In this document: positions 1-8,616 of the stretch, piece after piece
How positions within the stretch are numbered: the stretch's first letter is position 1
Layout of the letters: every line of letters begins with the position of its first letter
Source: JADFGZ01 sp965222345
GTDB taxonomy: Bacteria; Acidobacteriota; Terriglobia; 2-12-FULL-54-10
NCBI GenBank assembly: GCA_965222345.1
Contig: CBDCTS010000007.1
Location: 806,001 to 870,000, forward strand
Length of the DNA: 64,000 nt
Reading direction: 5' to 3'
Notes under the pieces: generated by a model
What the model was told of the DNA's origin: nothing
Database searches by the model: none
The model's input: the letters and a program-made list of their open reading frames with translations, nothing else
Translations under genes and position numbers: made by a program

Positions 1-525
1 ATCTGGGGCAGCGAGCAAAAAGAGTGGCTGAAACGAACGCTTCTCGAAAGCGATGCAACCTTCAAAATCCTGTTTTCACCCACCCCAATGGTCGGGCCAG
101 ACAGCACCGATAAACGGGACAACCACGTCAACCCGGCGGGATTCCGACAGGAAGGGGAAGAGTTCTTCCGCTGGCTCTTGCAACAGGGGTTCTTAGCCAA
201 AAATTTTTATATTATCTGCGGCGACCGGCACTGGCAGTATCACTCGATTCATCCTACCGGCTTTGAGGAGTTCTCCACAGGAGCGCTGATCGATCAAAAC
301 GCCTTTCAGGTGATACGTCCCGGAGATTCGGGCTCGTCCGACCCGGAAGGCAAGATACAGCAGCCATACCACTATCCTGCGCCGACGGGCGGATTCCTGC
401 TCCTGCGGGTCGGACCGGGGCCGGGGGAAAACCGTGCGCAAGCGGAATTCAACTTCTATGACGAGAATGGGGAAATGCTTTACAGCCACACAAAGCAGGC
501 TGGAAACTTGGAAGATAGAAGATAG
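1..525 (+). CDS. PhoD-like metallophosphatase, C-terminal part (5' end outside window)
   Basis: The frame is open from the first base, so the gene begins upstream. The visible 174 residues match the end of PhoD-type (alkaline phosphatase D-like) phosphoesterases: a segment ending in FSPTPM, then FYIICGDRHWQYHS, whose Asp/His are the expected metal-site residues, then a beta-rich tail. These enzymes are usually secreted and hydrolyse phosphodiesters or phosphomonoesters; the substrate cannot be read here. The stop codon lies inside a heptamer tandem repeat, so the last residues (NLEDRR) are probably repeat-encoded rather than ancestral. The family call is good, but the N-terminal half is unseen. 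Confidence 0.72.
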   Translation: MWGSEQKEWLKRTLLESDATFKILFSPTPMVGPDSTDKRDNHVNPAGFRQEGEEFFRWLLQQGFLAKNFYIICGDRHWQYHSIHPTGFEEFSTGALIDQNAFQVIRPGDSGSSDPEGKIQQPYHYPAPTGGFLLLRVGPGPGENRAQAEFNFYDENGEMLYSHTKQAGNLEDRR

Positions 526-545
526 AAGATAGAAGATAGAAGATG
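511..545. repeat. Tandem heptamer repeat (GAAGATA, five units)
   Basis: Four exact units of GAAGATA are followed by a fifth, GAAGATG. The array covers the stop codon of the upstream phosphatase gene. Seven is not a multiple of three, so gain or loss of a unit would change the C-terminal frame and stop. Confidence 0.9.
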
Positions 546-596
546 AAAGAAGAAAGCTGAAAACCAATGAGCGCCACATGCGGGAGTTTGTGGCCG

Positions 597-1262
597 CTAA
601 GGAACCAGCAAACCGGTCCGGATCATCCACACCACACCCAAAGCGCACGACCCGACCCCAATCACCGGCTGCACCCATCTTTCCAAACGCACCTCGGAGA
701 AGGTTTGCACCAGCCCGCCCAGGGCCAGGCAGTAGCCTGCCATTCCAAGCATCACTCCCAGGCCGAAAACGCCCAGGTAGGCTCCCATGAGCCAGAGAGA
801 CTCCATCGCGGCAAGGGGGATCAAAGCCAGCACGGGCAAGGCGCCGGCAAGTCCGTGGATGGCCCCGGTAAAGGTGGCGGCGTGGTTGTCGAAATGCTCC
901 TCGCCGTGGACGTGCGTGTGGAGATGGGAATGCACCAGTGAGCCGTGACTGTGCCGGTGATAGTGCAGCTTCCGCGCCCGGAACGAGCGTCGCAGAGAGA
1001 CTCCTCCCACAAATACTAGCACTGCCCCTACGGCAAGTTCCGCATACGGTTCAAACCGGTCCGGGACGGGAACCGCCAAAGCAGCGATCAGAATACCCAG
1101 CAACAAAACCGTCGTCAGATGGCCCGCTCCCCACCGTAGGCTCACCATCAAGGTGGAAGAAAGCCTCCGGCGATGGCTGACGAAGGTGCTCACGGCGGCC
1201 AGATGATCCGGGCCGAAGGCGTGCAGGATACCTAAGAAAAATGCAGTAGCGAAAATCAGCAA
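597..1262 (-). CDS. NicO/RcnA-like nickel/cobalt transporter family membrane protein
   Basis: A 221-residue hydrophobic protein with about six membrane helices. It starts with the HX4DH metal motif (HAFGPDH, about residues 14-20), the hallmark of NiCoT/NicO and HupE-related transporters. A cytoplasmic or periplasmic loop near residues 98-125 is packed with histidines (HYHRHSHG through HVHGEEHF), as in RcnA-type Ni/Co exporters. The likely role is movement of Ni or Co (or a related metal) across the inner membrane. Direction and metal cannot be decided. It is transcribed alone, convergent with the phosphatase gene. Confidence 0.78.
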   Translation of the reverse strand: MLIFATAFFLGILHAFGPDHLAAVSTFVSHRRRLSSTLMVSLRWGAGHLTTVLLLGILIAALAVPVPDRFEPYAELAVGAVLVFVGGVSLRRSFRARKLHYHRHSHGSLVHSHLHTHVHGEEHFDNHAATFTGAIHGLAGALPVLALIPLAAMESLWLMGAYLGVFGLGVMLGMAGYCLALGGLVQTFSEVRLERWVQPVIGVGSCALGVVWMIRTGLLVP

Positions 1263-1372
1263 GGGAAAAGATTTCCTTTTCAGGCGTGCAGCGGAACGGT
1301 TTCAGGAGGCTCGGCGCGCGAGAACACTAAGAATAGCACAGCCCCGGCAGCTTGATCCAACCGCAGTGCTTG

Positions 1373-1921
1373 TCAATCCTTGGTCAGTGCTTCATCTATG
1401 CGCCGCATCATAAACACATCTTCTTTGTTATATGCCAGCAGCTCGTTCAAGTAACGGACGTCCCTGGATGCTTTGTATTTCTTCCACGTCGCGTCGGCCC
1501 ACGCGCCGTCTTTGCCGGCGAGCTGCCTTTTCAGCCCCAATGTTTCTTCGACCTTTTTTTGACCTCCATAAAGGCCATGCTCCCAGCACAATGGCACGAG
1601 GTCAACGTGGTGGAATATCCTGTCGAGCACGATTCCGAGTTCAGCGGCTATCACGGGAAAGTCGAATCCCACACGGTTCTTGACTTTGTCGGGGATCGAG
1701 CGGCCGTTGTAGGTAACGAGGCGCTCCACTCCTTCCAGCACCCTCATTAATCTCTTCTCCGAGATGTCCTCGCCTACAAGCTGATAAAAAGAATCGCTCG
1801 TGCCATCAATAACCAGGATGCCAATCACCGTGATCTTGTGGTTCTTGAAATCGTCGCATAATCTTGGAAAAGGCAATCGCCCGACGTAACTCGTCTCGAT
1901 ATCAAGATAGGCCGCCTTCAC
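1373..1921 (-). CDS. Ribonuclease H-like DEDD exonuclease domain protein (YprB-like)
   Basis: This is 182 residues with the layout of the YprB/RNase_H_2 exonuclease superfamily. Exo I is YLDIETS near the N-terminus (Asp and Glu ligands), a central GFDFPVI segment supplies the next Asp, and YNKEDV near residue 165 matches the final Y-x3-D motif. It would be a metal-dependent 3'-5' exonuclease on nucleic acid. It lacks the helicase or TPR fusions found in larger relatives. The neighbours give no functional hint. Confidence 0.75.
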   Translation of the reverse strand: MKAAYLDIETSYVGRLPFPRLCDDFKNHKITVIGILVIDGTSDSFYQLVGEDISEKRLMRVLEGVERLVTYNGRSIPDKVKNRVGFDFPVIAAELGIVLDRIFHHVDLVPLCWEHGLYGGQKKVEETLGLKRQLAGKDGAWADATWKKYKASRDVRYLNELLAYNKEDVFMMRRIDEALTKD

Positions 1922-2046
1922 GCAACACCTCTCTATCCACAGAAGGTAACTGCGGCGAGCGTTTTTCCTCGCCGTGGGTTCTTCTTGCCAGCGTTAGGCA
2001 AAACCGCCGCCGTGCAGTTGGAAGGGTTTTCAGGTGCGACGCGGTG

Positions 2047-2292
2047 TTATGCCGTCACGCGGACGTTCTGGTACAAAAACTCCGGAGCCAAATCTGCCCC
2101 GTTGGGCCATACCAACGTGTGAAATTCCAGGTCCACGCGAAACTGCCGGAAGATTTCCGGATTTAGCAGTGGTTCGAACATTGGTCCGGTGAGTTCAGCC
2201 AGCAGATCGATTTCACCGACAGTCCCGTCCCGAAATCTCAGTTTGACTACGTAATCGGAAACATATTCTGCTTCCATCACGTGATAATTCAT
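2047..2292 (-). CDS. DUF2442 domain protein
   Basis: An 81-residue protein starting MNYHVMEAEY, with the DUF2442 pattern: V-x-L-x-F-x-DG-x-x-G in the middle and a tail reading WPNGADLAPEFLY. The ATG at 2292 is preferred over longer in-frame starts because GGAG lies 8-10 bases upstream and because the preceding DUF4160 frame ends five bases before it. DUF2442 proteins are commonly encoded beside DUF4160 proteins. A toxin-antitoxin-like role has been suggested for such pairs but is not established. The partner gene here is interrupted. Confidence 0.8.
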   Translation of the reverse strand: MNYHVMEAEYVSDYVVKLRFRDGTVGEIDLLAELTGPMFEPLLNPEIFRQFRVDLEFHTLVWPNGADLAPEFLYQNVRVTA

Positions 2293-2297
2293 ACTGC

Positions 2298-2558
2298 TTA
2301 CTCCAATGGGGCAATCTTCTTCAAAGCCCTTTGGTGACTGGCGAGATCCCAATTCTCTCTCAGTTCCGCCTTGTGTTTGGCATGCCACTCGGCGACGAGC
2401 GCCAGCGCGCGTTTTGGGAATTTTCCCGAAAGGACTTCTCCGCTCTCGATATCAATCACTGCTTCTGATTCTCCATAGACTGCATGGAAATGCGCTCACC
2501 CGTGCTCGCGGTAGAAAATACCGATTACAATTCCGAAGAAACGGCTTAGTTCAGGCAC
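2298..2558 (-). pseudogene. DUF4160 gene interrupted by an in-frame TGA
   Basis: From a GTG at 2558 the frame reads VPELSRFFGIVIGIFYREHG, then TGA at 2496-2498, then AHFHAVYGESEAVID and on through a normal DUF4160 tail ending KIAPLE and TAA at 2298-2300. The HFHA(V/E)YG motif right after the stop is the family signature. The stop therefore falls inside the conserved core and the downstream 65 codons are undamaged. The simplest reading is a recent nonsense mutation; sequencing error or readthrough are alternatives. It sits directly upstream of the DUF2442 gene on the same strand. Confidence 0.75.
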
Positions 2559-2813
2559 GCTCGTTTCATTATACCCGCATGATAAATTCCGCCACAGGTC
2601 TAGCGCCTGGGTCAAGCGGGCTTGGCATTACTGATCTGGACCAGTTGGGGTTTGGCGCGGGCCGAGCCGAAGCTCAGAACGTCCCTCTGGAGTGGCGGCG
2701 TTTCCAAGATAAGAACCGCATTTTTTGGTGCAGGTCTTGGAGTAGCCACGGGCGCGGTTTGAGAGTTAGACTATGCGCCTATACGAATCGAGTCCGAACT
2801 GGAGGAGCAAAGC

Positions 2814-4514
2814 ATGGCCTTGCCGGAAAATCGGTCACCCAACCAGACTTTTCATCTGGGGGGACTCCAACCTGCCGTGGAAGAAAGATTGCGACGCTGG
2901 CAGGCAGACAGGTTCGTGCCTCGGCTCTGGGAGAAAGACTACCGGTTATGGTCGCCTGAACCGGCGCCGGAACTGACCGACCGCCTGGGCTGGCTTAACC
3001 TGCCGGAGACAATGCACGAGCAGATGGACAGCGTTGCGGCATTTGCGGAGAATGCCAAGGCTGAGGGCACAAAGCACGTGGTGCTGCTTGGAATGGGCGG
3101 CTCCAGCCTCGCTCCGGAGGTCTTCCAGCGGATGTTTGGCAGCGCTCCGGGCTATCCCGAGCTGAGGGTGCTCGACAGCACACACCCGGAGGCTGTCCGG
3201 GCGGTGGAGGCCGCGGTGGATCTGTCGCGCACGCTTTTTCTGGTGTCCAGCAAGTCGGGCACGACTACCGAAACTCTCTCCTTTTTACATTACTTCTGGC
3301 AACGGTTGAGCCAAACAGGGTCGAGCGGAAAGACAAACGCGCCGGGCAGCCACTTCGTTGCCATCACCGATCCGGGAACGCCTCTGGAGAAACTGGCAAG
3401 TGAGCGGAGCTTTAGGCGGGTCTTTCTCGCGCCGGAGGATGTCGGAGGACGCTATTCCGCTCTTTCCGTTTTCGGTATTGTTCCGGCGGCGCTCATCGGG
3501 GTTGATGTGCGTGGCTTGCTGGACCGGACACGGCAGATGGCTGGAGCTTGCACATGCTCTCCTGCGGGCGGCCAGCAGAACCCGGGACTGGCGCTGGGCG
3601 CTGCGTTGGGAGAGTCGGCTCTTGCCGGAAGGAACAAGCTAACCTTCATCGTTTCTCCCTCTCTGGAGGCATTGCCCCTTTGGTTCGAGCAGCTCATCGC
3701 GGAAAGCACCGGTAAAGACGGCAAGGGAATCGTTCCGGTGGCCGCTGAGCCGCTCGACGAGCCGAACGCTTACGGGTCAGATCGCCTCTTCGTCCGCCTG
3801 AGTACGCAGGAGAAGCAGGACAAGGCGTTGGAATCTCGAATTGCAGTGTTGGAAGCCGCCGGCCATCCTCTGGTCCGCATCGAGTTGGCGGAAAAAGAAG
3901 ATCTCGGACAGGAGTTTTTCCGATGGGAAGTGGCGGTCGCAGCGGCGAGCGCGGCCCTTGGAATCCATCCCTTCAATCAGCCAGATGTGCAGTTGGCCAA
4001 GGAGTTGTCCCGGAAGGCAATGGCCGAGCAGAGCGGTCAGGCGAAGCGTTGGGGGGATGAACGAGCCAAGGGTCTGTCGATGGAACGCGGCGAGGAGCTT
4101 AGAGAGAGGCTGGGGTCTTGGCTGGCAGAAGCCCAAGCAGGCGACTACCTTGCCATTCAGGCATACCTATCTCCTACGGCGGAAACCGAAGCCGCCTTGC
4201 AAAGCATACGTGTGAGACTCCGGGAGCGCCTGAACCTGGCGACCACGGTGGGGTTCGGGCCGAGGTTTTTACACTCGACCGGGCAACTCCACAAGGGCGG
4301 GCCAAATACAGGCCTTTTTCTGCAATTGGTGGACGAACCGGCCACCGACCTGCCCGTGCCGGAAACGAGTTATTCCTTCGGCCGGCTCATCCGGGCCCAG
4401 GCCCTGGGAGATTTTCAGGCACTGTGGCAGCGGGGGCGCCGCGCGCTGCAGGTTAGCTTGGGGAACGATATTCCCGCTGGACTCCGGGAGCTTCAGGCGG
4501 TGCTTGGTGGCTGA
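2814..4514 (+). CDS. pgi: Glucose-6-phosphate isomerase
   Basis: A 566-residue phosphoglucose isomerase catalysing glucose-6-phosphate to fructose-6-phosphate interconversion in the cytoplasm. Two SIS-type sugar isomerase folds are visible: GMGGSSLAPEV near residue 94 and SSKSGTTTET near residue 143, followed by the C-terminal lobe with FLHSTGQLHKGGPNTGLF. The sequence style resembles the isomerase half of bacterial transaldolase/isomerase fusions more than E. coli Pgi, but no transaldolase part is present. GGAGGAG lies just upstream of the ATG. The stop overlaps the start of a decayed HAD reading frame. Confidence 0.9.
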   Translation: MALPENRSPNQTFHLGGLQPAVEERLRRWQADRFVPRLWEKDYRLWSPEPAPELTDRLGWLNLPETMHEQMDSVAAFAENAKAEGTKHVVLLGMGGSSLAPEVFQRMFGSAPGYPELRVLDSTHPEAVRAVEAAVDLSRTLFLVSSKSGTTTETLSFLHYFWQRLSQTGSSGKTNAPGSHFVAITDPGTPLEKLASERSFRRVFLAPEDVGGRYSALSVFGIVPAALIGVDVRGLLDRTRQMAGACTCSPAGGQQNPGLALGAALGESALAGRNKLTFIVSPSLEALPLWFEQLIAESTGKDGKGIVPVAAEPLDEPNAYGSDRLFVRLSTQEKQDKALESRIAVLEAAGHPLVRIELAEKEDLGQEFFRWEVAVAAASAALGIHPFNQPDVQLAKELSRKAMAEQSGQAKRWGDERAKGLSMERGEELRERLGSWLAEAQAGDYLAIQAYLSPTAETEAALQSIRVRLRERLNLATTVGFGPRFLHSTGQLHKGGPNTGLFLQLVDEPATDLPVPETSYSFGRLIRAQALGDFQALWQRGRRALQVSLGNDIPAGLRELQAVLGG

Positions 4515-4689
4515 AATTACTGCGCTATTTTGGGATATGGGTGGTGTGATGCTGAGCAACGGCTGGGACCGCAAGGGGCGCTCTCGTGCTGCCGAGCGGT
4601 TCCGCTTGGACCAGTAAGAGTTCCAGAGCCGGCACAAAATGCTCAGAGCCAGACTGCGGCCAGATCAGGCAGTATTGGCAGGAGGGTAG
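4507..4689 (+). pseudogene. HAD-family hydrolase N-terminal remnant
   Basis: A GTG at 4507, overlapping the pgi stop by eight bases, opens a frame reading VAEITALFWDMGGVMLSNGW. This contains the FWDxGGV block typical of HAD phosphatases. TAA follows at 4615-4617. The frame then resumes as EFQSRHKMLRARL and stops again at 4687-4689. Functional relatives run to about 200 residues, so this is a truncated, nonsense-interrupted relic that was once translationally coupled to pgi. Confidence 0.65.
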
Positions 4690-4859
4690 AGGAAGAGGTT
4701 ATAATAATTCCGGGTGGGATTAATCTCCGTAGGCAAGAAGATGCCTCCCGCGTTCTGCACGGAACGGATGTAAGGTTGCCCAAGCGGACGCTTGGCAACA
4801 AATTTGGCTTGCCGGAAAAGGGAGCGAGTCAGGATCCATAAACAGAAAAAGGTACAACG

Positions 4860-6794
4860 ATGCTCAATATCTTTCGGCGCAAGGACATAGTGACCCGCGT
4901 AGTTGTGGGATCGATTCTGGTGTTGATTGCCGTCGCCATGGTTATCACGTTGATCCCCGGCATCCTGGATCCTACCACTACGGGCGCTGTTCCCAGTGCC
5001 TTGGTGGCAGAAGTGCGCGGGGAGGAGATTACTTCTTCGGAACTGCAGCAAAAGCTGTTTCAAATCAGCCGCCAGAGCAACATTCCTCCGATGATGATGC
5101 CCCTCTACTATTCCTCCATTCTGAACCAGATGGTTCTGGAAAAGGCGACCATGCAGGAGGCCAAGCGGCTGGGATTGGAAATCAGCACGTCGGAGTGGCG
5201 GGAGAAGTTGGAGCAGGACCCAACTTTGTTTCCCGGCGGACAGTTTATCGGCCAGCAGCAGTATGAGAACATCATGGCGGCGAACGGCATGACTGTGGCT
5301 CAGTTCGAACAGAGCTATCGGGACGCCATGCTGAACGAGAAACTGCGCCGAGTTGTGACCGACCCGGTCAGCGTTACGCCGGAAGAAGTCATCGCGGCAT
5401 TTCACAGAGAAAATGAAAAAGTGGTATTGGACTACGTTTTTCTGAGGCCCGTGGATTTCCGGAATGACATCCGTCCGAGCGAAGCCGAATTGGAGGCCTA
5501 TTTCGAGGAGAACAGGGATAGTTATCCAGTTCCCGAAAAAAGGTCTGTGCAGATTCTGTATGTGGAAAAACAAAAGGTCCGCGAAGCGAACTCCGTTGCG
5601 GAAGAGGAGATTCAGGAATACTACGATAGCAATAAGGATTCTTATCGAGTCGAGGAACGCGTCCTGGTGAGCCACATCCTTTTGCGGACGCCGGATAAAA
5701 CCCCGGACAAGTTAGATGAGGTCAGGCAGAAGGCTTCCGGGCTGCTCGAACAACTGAAGGGCGGGGCCGATTTTGCGACTTTGGCGAAAGAAAACTCCGA
5801 AGACCAGACCACAGCGCCTTCCGGAGGGGATCTGGGATGGGTCGTCCGGAACCAGACTGTGACGGAATTTGAAAACGCAGCGTTCACCCTGGAACCGGGA
5901 ACCGTCAGTGAACTGATTGAAACCGTATATGGCATTCATATCCTCAAGGTAAATGCCCACGACCAGCCCTACTTGCGAACATTGGAGCAAGTGAAACCGG
6001 AGATCCAGAATAAGCTGCTCGAAGAGAAGGTTGCCTCCGGAATTTTAGATCTGGCCGAACAGGCGACAGTGGCTTTGCGGCGTTCCCCGGATGATATCGA
6101 ATCCTTGGCGGAGAGGTATAACGGAGTGGTGGTGGCTCCTGCTCCGTTTGCGCGTGGTGCGATATTGCCACGCGTCGGGAATTCGCCGGAATTTATGGAA
6201 GAGGTTTTTTCCCTGGAGACGGGAGAAGTGGCCCCCCCGATCCTGGGTCCGGATGGGTACGCAGTTCCACTCCTGCTGGAGGTGATTCCCGGCCATGCGG
6301 GCGAATATGCGGAGGTTCAGGATCAAGTCCGGGAGAATTACATTAGCGGACAGTCCCGAGAAATGGCTCAGGCCAAAGCCGAAGAGCTATCCAAGCGTCT
6401 GGAACTACAGGAGACGAAAGATATCGGGCTGGCCGCACGCGAGCTGGACCTGACGGTCGAGACCACCCAGCCGGTTGCCAGGCAGGGAACCATCCCTTCC
6501 CTCGGAAACGTGGAGGAGTTAGGGCCGCAGGCGTTTACGGCGGAAGTGGGAGAAGTTGTCGGGCCTGAGTCGGCAGGCGGCGGATACGTAGTCTATCAGG
6601 TGGCCTCCCGTGAGCCTGCTCAGGAGGAAGATATGGAACAGCAAGTATCCGAGATCATGCAGCGGTTACTGAACCAAAAACGCCAGCTTGCCTTTGAGGC
6701 TTTTCAGGACAGTCTCACAGAAAGATTGGCCGCCTCCGGCGATCTGAGGATTTATGAGGACGTCTTAGCGCAACTTACAGCCAGCGTTCCCTAA
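4860..6794 (+). CDS. PpiD/SurA-like membrane-anchored peptidyl-prolyl isomerase
   Basis: 644 residues. A short cytoplasmic N-terminus is followed by one membrane helix (about residues 13-33), then a SurA_N-type chaperone region, a parvulin (PpiC) rotamase domain at roughly residues 265-365 (VSHILLRTP, DFATLAKENSED, GGDLGWV, YGIHILKV) and a second, degenerate parvulin-like segment near the C-terminus. This is the architecture of PpiD, a periplasmic foldase tethered to the inner membrane that assists folding of exported proteins. It follows pgi after 240 bp and is probably transcribed on its own. Confidence 0.85.
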   Translation: MLNIFRRKDIVTRVVVGSILVLIAVAMVITLIPGILDPTTTGAVPSALVAEVRGEEITSSELQQKLFQISRQSNIPPMMMPLYYSSILNQMVLEKATMQEAKRLGLEISTSEWREKLEQDPTLFPGGQFIGQQQYENIMAANGMTVAQFEQSYRDAMLNEKLRRVVTDPVSVTPEEVIAAFHRENEKVVLDYVFLRPVDFRNDIRPSEAELEAYFEENRDSYPVPEKRSVQILYVEKQKVREANSVAEEEIQEYYDSNKDSYRVEERVLVSHILLRTPDKTPDKLDEVRQKASGLLEQLKGGADFATLAKENSEDQTTAPSGGDLGWVVRNQTVTEFENAAFTLEPGTVSELIETVYGIHILKVNAHDQPYLRTLEQVKPEIQNKLLEEKVASGILDLAEQATVALRRSPDDIESLAERYNGVVVAPAPFARGAILPRVGNSPEFMEEVFSLETGEVAPPILGPDGYAVPLLLEVIPGHAGEYAEVQDQVRENYISGQSREMAQAKAEELSKRLELQETKDIGLAARELDLTVETTQPVARQGTIPSLGNVEELGPQAFTAEVGEVVGPESAGGGYVVYQVASREPAQEEDMEQQVSEIMQRLLNQKRQLAFEAFQDSLTERLAASGDLRIYEDVLAQLTASVP

Positions 6795-6905
6795 CAGCTA
6801 AAGATTGCCCTTCCAGCCAGAAAATCTACGAAAACAAGCCTCCCGTTTTGGATGAAATGCGGTGTGTTTCCCGCTGCGGTTGAAACCAGTGGTCTGGCTG
6901 TTTTC

Positions 6906-7679
6906 CTATCGAGCGCCCGCAGTCGCCCGGGCTCTGAGCACGGGCGGAGTGGACGCAGGAAGCCGAATGGAAGTCGGCAGAAAATGATAGGGGGGCCACG
7001 GACCGCTGATCCGGAGGTCACAACCTTTCATCTGTTCCGCGGCGCTACGGCGTAACTTCTGATAGCTTTTCACTCTTTGGTCCTCGATCAAGTGGGCGCA
7101 GTCCACTAGCAACTCGCTGCCCGGAGCCATGCGGCAGCGAACCTGTTGTTCCAGGGGGCGAAACAACTCGCGTGCCCAGTCGGCGAGTTGCTCGGCCAGC
7201 ATGCGGTTCTTTGCGTTCACCGGCTCGTCTGTCGGCTTCCTGGCTCCGTTCCCGTTCGTCGCGCTGCGCTTCCCAGCCTTCCGAGAACGCGGGAGAGATT
7301 TTTTCGGGTTCTCCGGGTGCTGAAGGTCCGGAGGTAAGAGCAACTTCAAGCGCATCTCGGCTCTACCCCGCAACCGGCAAAAGGCTTCCAGCAATTCACG
7401 CCGGTTTTCCTGAATGAGTTGGAGAATTTGTTTTTCGGCGTGAAAGGAGGTTCCAAAACGCAACGGCAGCACGGTATGAGTTTCAAAGGCACGGCCAATC
7501 ACTTGGCCATGCTGCACGATGGATCGGGGGGTAAACCGATAATTACGCTCTAAACGGCTCAGCAACATCGTGTACTTCCCGCACCGGAGCGGGAACACCG
7601 GATGGTCGTCGATTCCCTGCATAATTGGCCACTCTTCTCCTGCGGGTAGACGGAGGAGGCAGTAAGCGTAAATAGCCAT
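6906..7679 (-). CDS. GvpL/GvpF-family gas vesicle protein (orphan)
   Basis: 257 residues resembling GvpL/GvpF. The N-terminus is MAIYAYCLLRL; the core reads VLPLRFGTSFHAEKQI near residue 85; the C-terminal block GPWPPYHF closes the domain. A charged, basic linker (about residues 125-155) looks inserted and variable. In gas vesicle clusters these proteins are minor assembly components. No gvpA or other gvp gene is visible nearby, so this copy is isolated and its role is unclear. It is convergent with the PPIase gene. Confidence 0.78.
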   Translation of the reverse strand: MAIYAYCLLRLPAGEEWPIMQGIDDHPVFPLRCGKYTMLLSRLERNYRFTPRSIVQHGQVIGRAFETHTVLPLRFGTSFHAEKQILQLIQENRRELLEAFCRLRGRAEMRLKLLLPPDLQHPENPKKSLPRSRKAGKRSATNGNGARKPTDEPVNAKNRMLAEQLADWARELFRPLEQQVRCRMAPGSELLVDCAHLIEDQRVKSYQKLRRSAAEQMKGCDLRISGPWPPYHFLPTSIRLPASTPPVLRARATAGAR

Positions 7680-8019
7680 TCAATTCATCCTTTCTGGGGG
7701 GTCTTGACGGGGCTTCGCGAGGGCGTCAAGGGGGATTCTAGGCCTTTGCCGCGTCCGTTACTGTCAGGTATGAAGATGTTTCTCGGTGGAAGAGAAGGGT
7801 AGGCCATTCCGAGCTGGGGGCAAGGCAACATGGCAAAAATTGTAAAAATAACTCTCCCATGCTAATCCATTCCACCCGAAAAGTCCAAGTCGAAGTTTAG
7901 GGAGAAAGTTTAGCGGGGAAGTTTATAGAGAAACAGTCCGGACTCCCGTCGGCTACGGAGAGCGTTTTCTGAGAAGTGTGTCCACACTGCTTCCCGGAAA
8001 CTTTTGTTGAGCGACCAGG
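7680..8019. other. Intergenic, no gene recognised
   Basis: About 340 bp between the GvpL/F start and the RNase H stop. I see no conserved frame, tRNA or strong terminator. It probably holds the promoter for the leftward GvpL/F gene. Confidence 0.5.
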
Positions 8020-8607
8020 CTACTTGCGCCGGAGTCCACCGTGCATCCGCTTGCGCGCCCGAACCTCGTATTCGGTGCCCTCCTCCAGTTCCGGCATGGG
8101 TGACAAAGGCCGGAGCTTTCCTGCTTCCACTACTGCCGAAAAAGAATGGACTGGAAGGCGGGGAGCGGATTCTCCGCGGTCGAGCACTTCATTGACCAGC
8201 CGGTCGGCTTCTCGGTTTTGCTCCCGGGGCACATGCTGGATGGAAAAATGATCCAGATGGCTGGCCAATTTCCGGGCGCGCTCGTATAGGGGCTTCAGAT
8301 CAGGGCTCCGCACTCGGTAGCGTCCCTGCATCTGCTTTGTGACCAGTTCGGAATCACAGTAGATTTTCAGTCGCTGGAGCTGTTTTTGGCCGGCGTACTC
8401 CAGGGCGGCCAGCAGGGCCTGATATTCGGCGACGTTGTTGGTGACCTTTCCCAGGTGTTTCGAGAGCGTCTCGATCATGCGGCCCTGCGCGTCCTGAATC
8501 ACTACGCCGTAGCCGGATGGTCCGGGATTTCCCCGGGAGCCCCCGTCAATGTATGCCACCCGTTCCGATGCCGGGGCGGGAAAGGAAAATTTGGAGGAGG
8601 CGGACAT
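8020..8607 (-). CDS. Ribonuclease HI family protein
   Basis: 195 residues. The RNase HI active-site residues are all visible: Asp in YIDGGSRGNPG, Glu in NVAEYQAL, Asp in IYCDSELV and Asp in READRLVNE. It would cut RNA in RNA/DNA hybrids. About 50 residues beyond the catalytic domain form a proline- and charge-rich tail unlike E. coli RnhA; the sequence is closer to the RnhA-like proteins of Gram-positive and other lineages. It begins 9 bp after the zinc-ribbon gene and is probably co-transcribed with it. Confidence 0.88.
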   Translation of the reverse strand: MSASSKFSFPAPASERVAYIDGGSRGNPGPSGYGVVIQDAQGRMIETLSKHLGKVTNNVAEYQALLAALEYAGQKQLQRLKIYCDSELVTKQMQGRYRVRSPDLKPLYERARKLASHLDHFSIQHVPREQNREADRLVNEVLDRGESAPRLPVHSFSAVVEAGKLRPLSPMPELEEGTEYEVRARKRMHGGLRRK

Positions 8608-8616
8608 GGTTCGGTG

